Under the pieces are notes generated by a model. That model saw only the letters and a program-made list of their open reading frames with translations, did no database searches and was not told where the DNA came from. From the NCBI GenBank assembly GCA_016178595.1, contig JACOSY010000060.1:1-64000 (forward strand): DNA of 64,000 nucleotides, read 5' to 3'. This document shows positions 18,948 through 26,854 of this stretch, in pieces; within the stretch, counting starts at the first letter, position 1; every line of letters starts with the position of its first letter. This DNA comes from Ignavibacteria bacterium. Its GTDB lineage: Bacteria; Bacteroidota; Ignavibacteria; UBA10030; SZUA-254. A program made the position numbers and the translations under genes.

Positions 18948-20267
18948 ATGATTCGAACGCGATACTGCCTGTTGCTCCTCTACACCTTCGTGAATACGCT
19001 CGCCGCCCAGCCGCTCGGAGATTCATTGCAATTGTTCCCCATCGATCTGTCCACTGTACTCAAGCTCGCCGGTGCGAATAATCTCGAAATTCAACTTGCC
19101 GAACAGAAAGTGGAAGCTGCGCATGCACAGAGTTTGAGTGCAAACGAGAAGTACCTGCCGACATTCACACCGGGCATCTTTTACCTCCAGCACAACAATC
19201 GACTTCAGGCGACGGATGGAACGTTTCTCTTCGTGAACAAACACTCAATCCTCGGTGGAGTGAAAGGGGAAGTCTCGTGGGAATTACGTGATGCCATTTT
19301 CCAGTCGCTCGCAGCTCACCAGCGTTCGAACGCTAGCGAGTTTGCGTACGAGGCGACGACAAATGACATGCTTCTCCAAGCAGTGAACCAATACTACGAT
19401 CTTCTTCAGGCAAAACAAGCGGAGAAAGTAGCGGAAGAGTCAGCGACACTGTTTAAGGAACTCGGGAAGGAGATCGAGCACAAGGTTAACGTCGGGCTTG
19501 GTTCTCCCTCCGATCTTTATCTTGTTCGAGCGGAAGAGGCACACGCAAGGGTTCTGTTCGAGCAGGCAAGAGAGCAATCCGATCTTGCATCACTGCGGCT
19601 TGCCCAGACGCTGCGCCTCGATCCGATGGTCACGCTTGTTCCGGCAGACTCTCAGCTCGTCGAAGTCACGATCATTCCGAAAGACTCTTCAGCAAGGGCA
19701 TTGGTTGAAAGCGCCCGATCTCGACGCCCGGAATTGCTCTCGAGTCAATCGTTACTCAGCGCAGCGACGAGCGAAAAGAATGCAGCAATCTGGGGACCGC
19801 TGATTCCTTTAATCAAAGCTACAGTCGCGGGCGGTGGATTCGGACCGGAATTCGGCGACCTGAAGAATTCCAATGACATCGGGTTGGCGCTGCAGTGGAG
19901 CATCGGTCCCGGGGGACTGTTTGATTTCGGCCGGGGAAAGTTTGCCTCTGCACTGCAGAGGACATCGGAGCTTCAAGTTGAAAAAGCTCATGACCAAATC
20001 ACAACTGATGTACTCAGCGCCTACACGAGAGTACAGACCAAATCTCGTCAGTTAGTGGCGACGAAGCAGGGACTGAAGGATATTCAACAAGCTGTGAAGC
20101 TCGCGCAGGAACGCCAACGAACAGGCATCGGGATCGCTCTCGAGGTCGTTCAGGCGCTGAAGACATACTACACGGCAGAAAAAGACTACGTAGAGGCAGT
20201 GGGAGGTTACAACAAAGCGCAGTACGAGTTGTATAGAGCTATCGGCGTCCCAATAGAGGCGCGGTAG
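18948..20267 (+). CDS. TolC-family outer-membrane efflux channel
   Basis: A 439-residue outer-membrane efflux protein. A signal peptide (1-20, ending NTLAAQ) is followed by two long helical repeats typical of the TolC family (for example ATVLKLAGANNLEIQLAEQK-like segments near 35-55 and the second repeat from about 240). It completes the tripartite export system with the two genes upstream. The ribosome site ACAGGAG lies seven bases before the start. It is probably the last gene of the sigma-factor-linked cluster. Confidence 0.9.
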   Translation: MIRTRYCLLLLYTFVNTLAAQPLGDSLQLFPIDLSTVLKLAGANNLEIQLAEQKVEAAHAQSLSANEKYLPTFTPGIFYLQHNNRLQATDGTFLFVNKHSILGGVKGEVSWELRDAIFQSLAAHQRSNASEFAYEATTNDMLLQAVNQYYDLLQAKQAEKVAEESATLFKELGKEIEHKVNVGLGSPSDLYLVRAEEAHARVLFEQAREQSDLASLRLAQTLRLDPMVTLVPADSQLVEVTIIPKDSSARALVESARSRRPELLSSQSLLSAATSEKNAAIWGPLIPLIKATVAGGGFGPEFGDLKNSNDIGLALQWSIGPGGLFDFGRGKFASALQRTSELQVEKAHDQITTDVLSAYTRVQTKSRQLVATKQGLKDIQQAVKLAQERQRTGIGIALEVVQALKTYYTAEKDYVEAVGGYNKAQYELYRAIGVPIEAR

Positions 20268-20416
20268 TGATATTTTGTCTCAGGGAGGTGATCAAAAGGT
20301 ATCAAATCAAGATGAGGGAAGGGATAGTCGTCACTATCACGATCTTAAATCCCGAGGATTAATCAACTTCACCCGCAAAGATCTCCTCATCAAAGATTTC
20401 GATAAACTTCGGCATC

Positions 20417-20518
20417 TCAGCCGTTGAGTTTGTCGCGTAGCTGACACTTCCCAAAGATTTTCAACTTTGCATCGAGATCGGCTCGCTCGTTTGAGTTTAT
20501 CTTTGGAAAAGGGTACAT
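20417..20518 (-). pseudogene. Possible decayed coding fragment
   Basis: The 297-base gap 20268-20564 has no intact gene. On the minus strand a 33-codon frame begins MYPFPKINSNERADLDAK, and a second frame downstream ends MPKFIEIFDEEIFAGEVD. The first resembles, by memory only, the NSxERAxLDA-type C-terminal stretch of some restriction methylases. The two frames overlap out of phase, as expected for a frameshifted remnant. The call is weak and the stretch could be random. Confidence 0.2.
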
Positions 20519-20564
20519 TTTCGCGTCGAGCAATAGATCAAATCGAATAAGCGTTCAACGTAAA

Positions 20565-21119
20565 ATGAGTCTCCTGTACGAACGTCTCCTCGGACCGGCG
20601 TGGCGGGATCTCCCCGAACCCATTCGCCGGGCACATCTTAGCAGTGAGGAGCTTCATGGTAGTGGAGTGTTTCGCGTCGTGCACGGTCGGGGGCTCATCG
20701 TACATTTCCTGATCCGGCTGCTTCGCTTTCCATCTGCGGCAGATGCGGCGGATGTTCAACTGACAATCGTGCGACGATATCAGGGCGAACAATGGGTCCG
20801 CACATTCGGCGACCAGCATCTGGTGACGTTTCAACATGAAACTGCAAATGGTATGCTTGCAGATACGTTCGGCATGATCGAGTTTCATTCCCAGCTTATG
20901 ATCGTCAATGGAGCAATCGAGTATCACCAACGTGAGGCTGGGTTGTGCCTGGGGAAATTGTATCTGCCACTCCCACGATGGCTGTCGCCGCAAGTGGCGG
21001 CACGCGAAGAAGCTGTCCCCGGCAAAGATTGTTCACACGTCGTCGTGACATTCTCTCTTCCATTCATCGGTCTTCTCCTCAGCTATGAGGGTGAGCTACA
21101 CGTAGTGGAAACACGTTGA
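20565..21119 (+). CDS. DUF4166-family protein
   Basis: A 184-residue protein matching the DUF4166 pattern: an N-terminal LPEPIRRAH-type motif, a G-rich GxFRVVHGRGL segment, WVRTFGDQHLVTF, and a C-terminal FSLPFIGLLLSYEGELHVVE. It has no signal peptide or clear membrane helix. The family has no established biochemical role; members often sit beside predicted membrane proteins, as here. The stop overlaps the next start by one base (TGATG), so the two are translationally coupled. No ribosome site is evident. Confidence 0.7.
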   Translation: MSLLYERLLGPAWRDLPEPIRRAHLSSEELHGSGVFRVVHGRGLIVHFLIRLLRFPSAADAADVQLTIVRRYQGEQWVRTFGDQHLVTFQHETANGMLADTFGMIEFHSQLMIVNGAIEYHQREAGLCLGKLYLPLPRWLSPQVAAREEAVPGKDCSHVVVTFSLPFIGLLLSYEGELHVVETR

Positions 21120-21670
21120 TGACGATTGCACTCTGGCTCCTGGCGCTGCAAGGCATCATCGGCGCATTCGATACAGTGTACTACCACGAATGGCGGGCAC
21201 GGCTTCCTGCACGCGGATACGGCGCCGCATCGGAGCTCAAATTGCACGCCGCACGAGATTTCCTTTACGCAATGCTGTTTGGCACGCTGCCATGGCTTGC
21301 ATGGCAGGGCGCCTGGGTGATCGTGCTTGGTTTCGTTATTGTTGCCGAGATCATACTTACTCTTTGGGACTTCATTGTAGAAATCACTGTACGGAAGGCG
21401 CTTGGCGATGTCTACGCCGGCGAGCGCGTCACCCATGCAGTCATGGGTATACTGTACGGAGGAATGCTCGCAAACCTGATCCCGACACTCGTGCAATGGT
21501 GGAGTTTGCCAACCGAACTCAACGTTTCTCACACCGAGATTTCAGAATTGTTGCGATGGAGTTTGTCGATGATGGCGACGGGCGTATTCATTTCGGGGCT
21601 GAGAGACTTGTATGCGGCGTATGAACTCCCGTGTGGTTCCTGGCCGTGGAGGAAAATCGAACTATCGTAG
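21119..21670 (+). CDS. Small integral membrane protein, unknown function
   Basis: A 183-residue protein with about four to five hydrophobic segments (near 3-20, 48-66, 68-90, 115-135 and 150-170). The ATG at 21119 shares its A with the stop of the DUF4166 gene; a TTG three bases earlier is possible. Conserved-looking polar features such as FDTVYYHEW and LHAARDFLYA near the start suggest a real family, but I cannot name it. Tight coupling implies that it works with the DUF4166 protein. Confidence 0.6.
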   Translation: MTIALWLLALQGIIGAFDTVYYHEWRARLPARGYGAASELKLHAARDFLYAMLFGTLPWLAWQGAWVIVLGFVIVAEIILTLWDFIVEITVRKALGDVYAGERVTHAVMGILYGGMLANLIPTLVQWWSLPTELNVSHTEISELLRWSLSMMATGVFISGLRDLYAAYELPCGSWPWRKIELS

Positions 21671-21731
21671 TATATCATCAAAGACATTCTGGTAGTGCCT
21701 CACTTTCATTTTTCCCGACCCCACCTTCCGT

Positions 21732-21782
21732 CCTCCCCTTGGTAAGGGGAGGAAACTTCTCCCCCTTGACATAGGGGGAGAA
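21732..21782. repeat. Pair of GC-rich hairpins
   Basis: Two adjacent perfect hairpins lie between the membrane-protein gene and asnS: CCTCCCCTT-ggt-AAGGGGAGG (21732-21752) and TTCTCCCCCT-tgacat-AGGGGGAGAA (21757-21782). Neither is followed by a T-tract. They have the same form as hairpins at 62.8 kb and probably belong to one family of dispersed intergenic repeats. Confidence 0.7.
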
Positions 21783-21844
21783 CACAAGAGAGGGTCAGAC
21801 GTGAACGACGCGACTTCGAACTGAGGCACTACCCGTAACTTCTT

Positions 21845-21873
21845 TTGTACATCTCCCATTTCTTTCGTATATT
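21845..21873 (+). promoter_or_regulatory. Predicted promoter of asnS
   Basis: TTGTAC (21845-21850) and TATATT (21868-21873) are separated by exactly 17 bases, a good match to the housekeeping sigma-70 consensus. The predicted transcription start is near 21880, about 30 bases before the asnS start. Confidence 0.5.
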
Positions 21874-21909
21874 TTTCGCACATTTCATCCATCAATCCAT
21901 TACAACTGT

Positions 21910-23205
21910 ATGGCACGAGTTTATATCGAGGATTTACGGAACCACGTAGGCGAAGAAGTTACAATTCACGGTTGGGTGTATAACAAACGCTCAAGCGGTA
22001 AGGTTCGCTTTCTCGTCGTCCGCGACGGTACCGGCATTCTCCAGTGCGTGATGGTGAAAGGAGTGGTGTCGGAAGAAGTCTTCAATCACTCCGACGCGCT
22101 CACGCAAGAATCATCACTGGCAGTTACCGGCAAGGTCAAGAAGGATGATCGTGCCCCCGGTGGTTACGAGATGGAGCTTTCCAACATCCGCATTTACCAG
22201 ATCGCCAGAGACTATCCGATCACGCCCAAAGAGCACGGCACTGATTTCCTGATGGACATTCGACATTTATGGCTGCGATCGGCACGACAGCATGCGATTC
22301 TTCGCGTTCGACATGAAATCATCAAATCGATCAGGGAGTTCTTCGATAACCGCGGCTTCACACTCTTGGATGCGCCGATCTTTACACCGGCGGCATGTGA
22401 GGGGACGAGCACACTCTTCGAGACGGAATACTTCGACCTTGGCAAAGCATACCTCACGCAATCCGGCCAGCTCTACGGCGAAGCCGGAGCAATGGCGCTG
22501 GGGAAAGTGTACGTCTTCGGCCCGACGTTCCGCGCTGAGAAGTCCAAGACGCGCCGGCATCTTACGGAATTCTGGATGGTCGAGCCGGAAGTTGCATTCA
22601 ATGACCTGAACGACAACATGGAACTCGCGGAGGAATTCCTCGAACATATCGTTTCATCTGTTTTGAAAAATCGACCGAAAGAATTGCTGGCACTCGAACG
22701 GAACACCGCGTTTCTCGAAAATGTCAAGAAGCCTCTTCCGAAAATATCCTACAGCGAAGCCGTTGAAATTCTCAAGAAGAAGGGACATGCATTCGAGTGG
22801 GGAAACGATTTTGGCGGAACCGACGAGACGGTCATTTCGGAAGAGTTCGATCGTCCTGTAATCGTTCATCGCTATCCTTCACAAATCAAAGCCTTTTATA
22901 TGAAGCGTGATCCACAGAATAAAGACCTTGCTCTTGCAATGGACGTCCTTGCACCCGAAGGTTACGGCGAGATCATCGGAGGAAGCCAGCGCGAAGATGA
23001 TTACGATATGCTCGTACAACGCATCAAGGAACACGACTTGCCGCAGTCGGCATTCGAATGGTACTTAGACCTTCGCCGATATGGCTCGGTGCCGCATGCA
23101 GGCTTCGGTCTCGGCGTCGAACGAACCGTATCGTGGATTTGCGGACTCGAACACGTGCGAGAGACAATTCCATTCCCGCGCATGATCTACCGCTTAACTC
23201 CGTAG
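21910..23205 (+). CDS. asnS: Asparaginyl-tRNA synthetase
   Basis: A 431-residue class IIb synthetase that charges tRNA-Asn with asparagine. The N-terminal OB-fold anticodon-binding domain (1-100) is followed by the catalytic domain with the AsnRS-typical TSTLFET and [11 protein letters not shown], motif 2 [19 protein letters not shown] (about 203-221) and motif 3 [16 protein letters not shown] (about 398-413). These favour AsnRS over AspRS. Length is normal. A sigma-70-like promoter lies just upstream, and an ABC transporter operon starts six bases after the stop. Confidence 0.93.
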   Translation: MARVYIEDLRNHVGEEVTIHGWVYNKRSSGKVRFLVVRDGTGILQCVMVKGVVSEEVFNHSDALTQESSLAVTGKVKKDDRAPGGYEMELSNIRIYQIARDYPITPKEHGTDFLMDIRHLWLRSARQHAILRVRHEIIKSIREFFDNRGFTLLDAPIFTPAACEGTSTLFETEYFDLGKAYLTQSGQLYGEAGAMALGKVYVFGPTFRAEKSKTRRHLTEFWMVEPEVAFNDLNDNMELAEEFLEHIVSSVLKNRPKELLALERNTAFLENVKKPLPKISYSEAVEILKKKGHAFEWGNDFGGTDETVISEEFDRPVIVHRYPSQIKAFYMKRDPQNKDLALAMDVLAPEGYGEIIGGSQREDDYDMLVQRIKEHDLPQSAFEWYLDLRRYGSVPHAGFGLGVERTVSWICGLEHVRETIPFPRMIYRLTP

Positions 23206-23211
23206 TTCTCC

Positions 23212-24135
23212 ATGCTGAATGTTTCCCACGTCCGCAAACAGTACTCGACAGTTCTTGCTGTCGATGATGTATCGCTTACTGTGCAGCGTGGACAAATCCT
23301 GGGTCTCCTCGGACCCAACGGCGCCGGCAAGACGACGACCATAAGAATGATTCTCAATATCATCCGACCGGATGCCGGCATGATTACATTCGATGGCAAG
23401 CTATTCGACGAAACGATCCGCAATAACTGGGGTTACCTTCCTGAAGAGCGTGGACTCTACCGGAAGAGCACACTCCTCAATACAATTCTCTACTTCGCAA
23501 GCCTTAAAGGAATGGAGAAGAATGAAGCGAAGCGTCGCGCATACGATTGGCTCAAGCGATTCGACCTGCTGAACTGCTTCAATCAGCCTGTTGAAGCGCT
23601 CTCGAAGGGAAATCAGCAGAAAGTACAATTCATTATTTCCATCCTGCACCAACCACATCTCGTCATACTCGATGAACCGTTTTCAGGCTTGGACCCGCTC
23701 AACCAAATCCTCCTGAAAGATATCTTGATGGAGTTGAAGCATCAGGAGAGAGCGATTATCTTTTCGACGCATCAGATGGATCAAGCGGAAAAACTGTGCG
23801 ACATTCTCTGCCTTATCAGCAAGGGAAGAGTTGTTCTTGACGGTGAAGTTGCCGCGGTAAAGAACCGGTATGGGAACAACACCGTCCATCTTGAATATGA
23901 CGGTGACGGTTCTTTCCTGAAAATGCTTGCATCGATCAAGACTGCACATATCTACGAAAATTTCGCGGAATTAATCCTCGAAGACCATTCCTCACCATCG
24001 GACGTGCTAAGAGAAATTGCGCAGAAGGTCGATGTTAAAAAATTTGAGATGTCACAGCCCTCACTCAATGCAATCTTCCTTGCTCTCGTTGGAAATCCCG
24101 GCCCGACCGAGAAGACCACAGAGGTTACTCAATGA
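23212..24135 (+). CDS. ABC transporter ATP-binding protein (NatA-like)
   Basis: A 307-residue ATPase subunit. Walker A GPNGAGKT is at residues 34-41, the signature LSKGNQQKVQF at about 129-139 and Walker B LVILDEPFSGLDP at about 149-161, followed by a STHQMDQAEKLC switch region. The QQK signature variant and C-terminal extension fit the NatA/ABC-2 export class. It overlaps the permease gene by four bases (ATGA), so the two form one exporter. Sodium or drug export has been shown for NatAB systems, but the substrate here is unknown. Confidence 0.88.
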   Translation: MLNVSHVRKQYSTVLAVDDVSLTVQRGQILGLLGPNGAGKTTTIRMILNIIRPDAGMITFDGKLFDETIRNNWGYLPEERGLYRKSTLLNTILYFASLKGMEKNEAKRRAYDWLKRFDLLNCFNQPVEALSKGNQQKVQFIISILHQPHLVILDEPFSGLDPLNQILLKDILMELKHQERAIIFSTHQMDQAEKLCDILCLISKGRVVLDGEVAAVKNRYGNNTVHLEYDGDGSFLKMLASIKTAHIYENFAELILEDHSSPSDVLREIAQKVDVKKFEMSQPSLNAIFLALVGNPGPTEKTTEVTQ

Positions 24136-25376
24136 CGAAAGCATTTGTCGTTGCACGCTGGGAATATTTCGAGAAGATCAAGTCGAAGGCATTTCTCATT
24201 TCACTCTTCCTCACGCCTGCGCTGATGGTTGCAATGAGCGTGCTTCCGGCACTTTTGGCAAGCAGAGCCGATACCGAAAGCAAAGTGATCGGAATTATCG
24301 ATCAATCCGGTGAGGTCGCCACACCATTGTCCAAGATACTTGAGGAGCGGTTCAAGCTGCCGGATGGCGAGCCGAACTATATTCTCCAGCCGATCGGGCA
24401 GGCTTCCGATCTCAGTGCCGGGAAGAGAATAGCAGATTCGCTTGTGCTTGCCGAGTCAATGGAGGGGTACGTGGTTGTCGGAAAGTCGGTCATGACGGAT
24501 TCAATTGTCGAGTATCGTTCCGAGAACATCGGCAATATTCGAGTCACCGAGAACATCAACAGCGCTCTGCGCGATCTTATCGTAGAAAAGAAACTGACGG
24601 CGCAGGGAATTGATCCAAAGATCGTAAAGGATCTCACGAAACCGATCGACTTGAAGACGATAAAACTGGCCAAGTCGGGTAAAGAAGAAGAATCCGGATT
24701 TGGCCAAGTGTTCTTCACCGCGTATATCTTCATGATGATAATGTTTGTCCTCATTCTTACCTCAGGGCAAATACTTGTCAGAAGTATGTTGGAAGAAAAA
24801 TCGAACCGGGTTGTTGAAATTCTGATGTCATCATGTTCGGCAAGGGAACTGATGACGGGAAAAATTCTTGGCCTCAGTGGGCTTGGGCTGACACAGATGT
24901 CATTCTGGGTTTTGATGGGACTTCTCCTCAAGCTGAAACTTGCCATTCCAATGATTCCGGTTGGAAGTCTCTTGTTGATTCTGCTCTACATCATCCTCGG
25001 CTACGTGTTGTATGCCGCGATTTTCGTTGCGGCAGGATCGCCCGTCTCGACAGAGCAAGAAGCACAGCAGATTACCAGCTACCTGGTCATGATTCTTGTC
25101 ATTCCGATCGTCTTTGCTTTCACAGTCACGCAGAATCCAAACACGACGCTGGTGAAAGTGCTCTCGTTCATTCCGCTCCTATCGCCGTCGATGATGATCA
25201 TGCGGATTCCCAACCAGATGCCGTCGGTAGAAGAAATTGTTCTCACACTGATCTTAGTCGCACTTACTGCTGTTGCATTTATGTGGGTTGCTGGAAAGGT
25301 ATTCCGCACGACGATCCTGATGTACGGAAAGCGTCCAAGCCTGAAAGAGCTTCTTGTTCTCATACGAGCTGCATAG
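24132..25376 (+). CDS. ABC-2 type permease (NatB-like)
   Basis: A 414-residue permease partnered with the preceding ATPase. A first membrane segment at about 20-42 is followed by a large external domain (45-190) and then a cluster of five membrane helices (near 195-400), the NatB/ABC-2 layout. SRADTESKVIGIIDQSGEV marks the start of the external domain, and LEEKSNRVVEILMSS is the cytoplasmic motif typical of this family. The start codon overlaps the ATPase stop. Confidence 0.85.
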   Translation: MTKAFVVARWEYFEKIKSKAFLISLFLTPALMVAMSVLPALLASRADTESKVIGIIDQSGEVATPLSKILEERFKLPDGEPNYILQPIGQASDLSAGKRIADSLVLAESMEGYVVVGKSVMTDSIVEYRSENIGNIRVTENINSALRDLIVEKKLTAQGIDPKIVKDLTKPIDLKTIKLAKSGKEEESGFGQVFFTAYIFMMIMFVLILTSGQILVRSMLEEKSNRVVEILMSSCSARELMTGKILGLSGLGLTQMSFWVLMGLLLKLKLAIPMIPVGSLLLILLYIILGYVLYAAIFVAAGSPVSTEQEAQQITSYLVMILVIPIVFAFTVTQNPNTTLVKVLSFIPLLSPSMMIMRIPNQMPSVEEIVLTLILVALTAVAFMWVAGKVFRTTILMYGKRPSLKELLVLIRAA

Positions 25377-25396
25377 GGCATAGAGATAGAGGCATT

Positions 25397-25891
25397 ATGA
25401 AGATCGTCGCTTCCATCATGGTTTGCACCCTTCTTGTGCTCGGCACTGTTTCCGGACAGGTGACCGTATTGCCGGAACAACATAAGCACATTGACCGGTC
25501 GATTTTTGGTCTGGGTCTCTCTGCCGGAGTTGCAAGCGGTTTCGGCATAAGCTTCCGTCATCATTTGCCCGGAGATTTTTCCTACCAGCTTGTCGGTGGG
25601 ATTATCAAGACCGATAGGAAAACGCACGCTACGATCGGCGGTGAGATGCAGGTAGATTTTGTTCGAGGCGAGAGCGTTCGGTTTTTCGGCGATGGCGCAG
25701 TCGGATATTTTTTCTCAGGTGAGCAGGGAAACAATGATCTCGATGCACCGCTTCGATTCGGTCTGGGCGTAGGGGCGGAATGGAGAAGCGGCGAACTTTT
25801 TCACCTGACGGGGGAATTGCTCTTCACATACTTTAGTGATGGAACGATACTGCCCCTGCCGCAAGTGAGTGCTCATTACTATTTCTTTTGA
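25397..25891 (+). CDS. Small exported outer-membrane-type protein
   Basis: A 164-residue protein with a signal peptide (MKIVASIMVCTLLVLGTVSG, cut before Q). The rest consists of short alternating strands rich in glycine and aromatics and ends in HYYFF, the usual C-terminal signal of outer-membrane beta barrels. It could be an eight-stranded barrel. A longer open frame from 24833 is out of register with the permease gene and is not real upstream of 25397. Function is unknown; it may be cotranscribed with the ABC exporter, 20 bases away. Confidence 0.65.
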   Translation: MKIVASIMVCTLLVLGTVSGQVTVLPEQHKHIDRSIFGLGLSAGVASGFGISFRHHLPGDFSYQLVGGIIKTDRKTHATIGGEMQVDFVRGESVRFFGDGAVGYFFSGEQGNNDLDAPLRFGLGVGAEWRSGELFHLTGELLFTYFSDGTILPLPQVSAHYYFF

Positions 25892-25949
25892 AACGTGGGA
25901 GTTTTTTGGTATCTTAAGAGCGATTGACTGACGATCTTCTGCATTGTAC

Positions 25950-26462
25950 ATGATTCTTGACACGGTTTTCTTCTTCCTCATCGCGGCTCTCGCAGTTGCA
26001 TCCGCACTCATGATGATCACTCGCCGTAACCCCGTTAAAGGAGTGCTCTTTCTCATCGTAAATTTCTTCTGCCTGGCCGTGATGTATCTGATGCTCCAGG
26101 CTCAGTTCATCGCGATCATCCAGATCCTTGTCTACGCCGGCGCGATCATGGTGCTGTTCCTGTTTGTCATGATGCTTCTGAATCTTGGCGATGAAAAGCT
26201 TCTGGCCGAGCGGCGATCCTATCGAAAAACGATCGCTTATGTTTTGGGCGCTGTCGTTCTTTCAGAGATTGTCGTGGGGCTGCGCCTGCCTTCGGGAAAT
26301 GGAGCGATCTCACTCCATCCGGAAGCTGCTCACATGGGAACCGTCGAGTTCATCGGAACGTCACTCTACACCGAGTACCTCCTTCCGTTCGAAGTGACAT
26401 CGATTCTCCTCCTTGCCGCGATGGTCGGCGTTATTGTTCTTGCAAAGAAAAACTTTCGGTGA
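25950..26462 (+). CDS. nuoJ: NADH-quinone oxidoreductase subunit J
   Basis: A 170-residue membrane subunit of respiratory complex I. It has five hydrophobic helices, with the family segment [20 protein letters not shown] near residues 50-70. It helps build the membrane arm next to the quinone site. I use the ATG at 25950; a TTG two codons earlier is possible. No nuoA-I genes precede it here: an unrelated outer-membrane gene lies upstream, so the complex I genes are split in this genome. Confidence 0.9.
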   Translation: MILDTVFFFLIAALAVASALMMITRRNPVKGVLFLIVNFFCLAVMYLMLQAQFIAIIQILVYAGAIMVLFLFVMMLLNLGDEKLLAERRSYRKTIAYVLGAVVLSEIVVGLRLPSGNGAISLHPEAAHMGTVEFIGTSLYTEYLLPFEVTSILLLAAMVGVIVLAKKNFR

Positions 26463-26476
26463 GGATGAGATGTGAG

Positions 26477-26785
26477 ATGATAGACATTCCGCTAAACTAC
26501 TATCTATCGTTGAGTGCCATTCTCTTCACCATTGGCGTTGTAGGCGTTTTGACGCGCCGCAACGCAATCATTGTATTCATGTGCGTCGAGTTAATGCTCA
26601 ACTCGGTGAATCTCACGCTCGTTGCCTTTTCCTCATACCTCGGCAATATCAACGGCCAGATACTGGTCTTCTTCGTCATGGCGGTTGCTGCTGCAGAGGC
26701 AGCGATCGGGCTCGCGATTATTATCGCGTTGTTCCGGAATAAGCAAACAGTGAACATCGATGAAATCAATATCATGAAATGGTGA
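26477..26785 (+). CDS. nuoK: NADH-quinone oxidoreductase subunit K
   Basis: A 102-residue complex I subunit (MrpC-like) with three membrane helices. The conserved [12 protein letters not shown] segment holds the helix-2 glutamate used in the proton path, and [10 protein letters not shown] holds the second conserved glutamate. The ATG at 26477 gives the normal family length and has GAGG about 12 bases upstream; earlier in-frame starts overlap nuoJ. Confidence 0.93.
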   Translation: MIDIPLNYYLSLSAILFTIGVVGVLTRRNAIIVFMCVELMLNSVNLTLVAFSSYLGNINGQILVFFVMAVAAAEAAIGLAIIIALFRNKQTVNIDEINIMKW

Positions 26786-26854
26786 TCGGATCGGTCATTG
26801 CGAATTCCGAGAATGCAACGTTGACAATGCGAAATTCAAAACCGAAAATTGTGC

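Noticed and set aside
24833-25396. Upstream part of a plus-strand frame that ends in the small outer-membrane protein
   Set aside because: It overlaps the ABC permease gene out of frame and has a composition unlike protein; only the part from 25397, with a signal peptide, is real.
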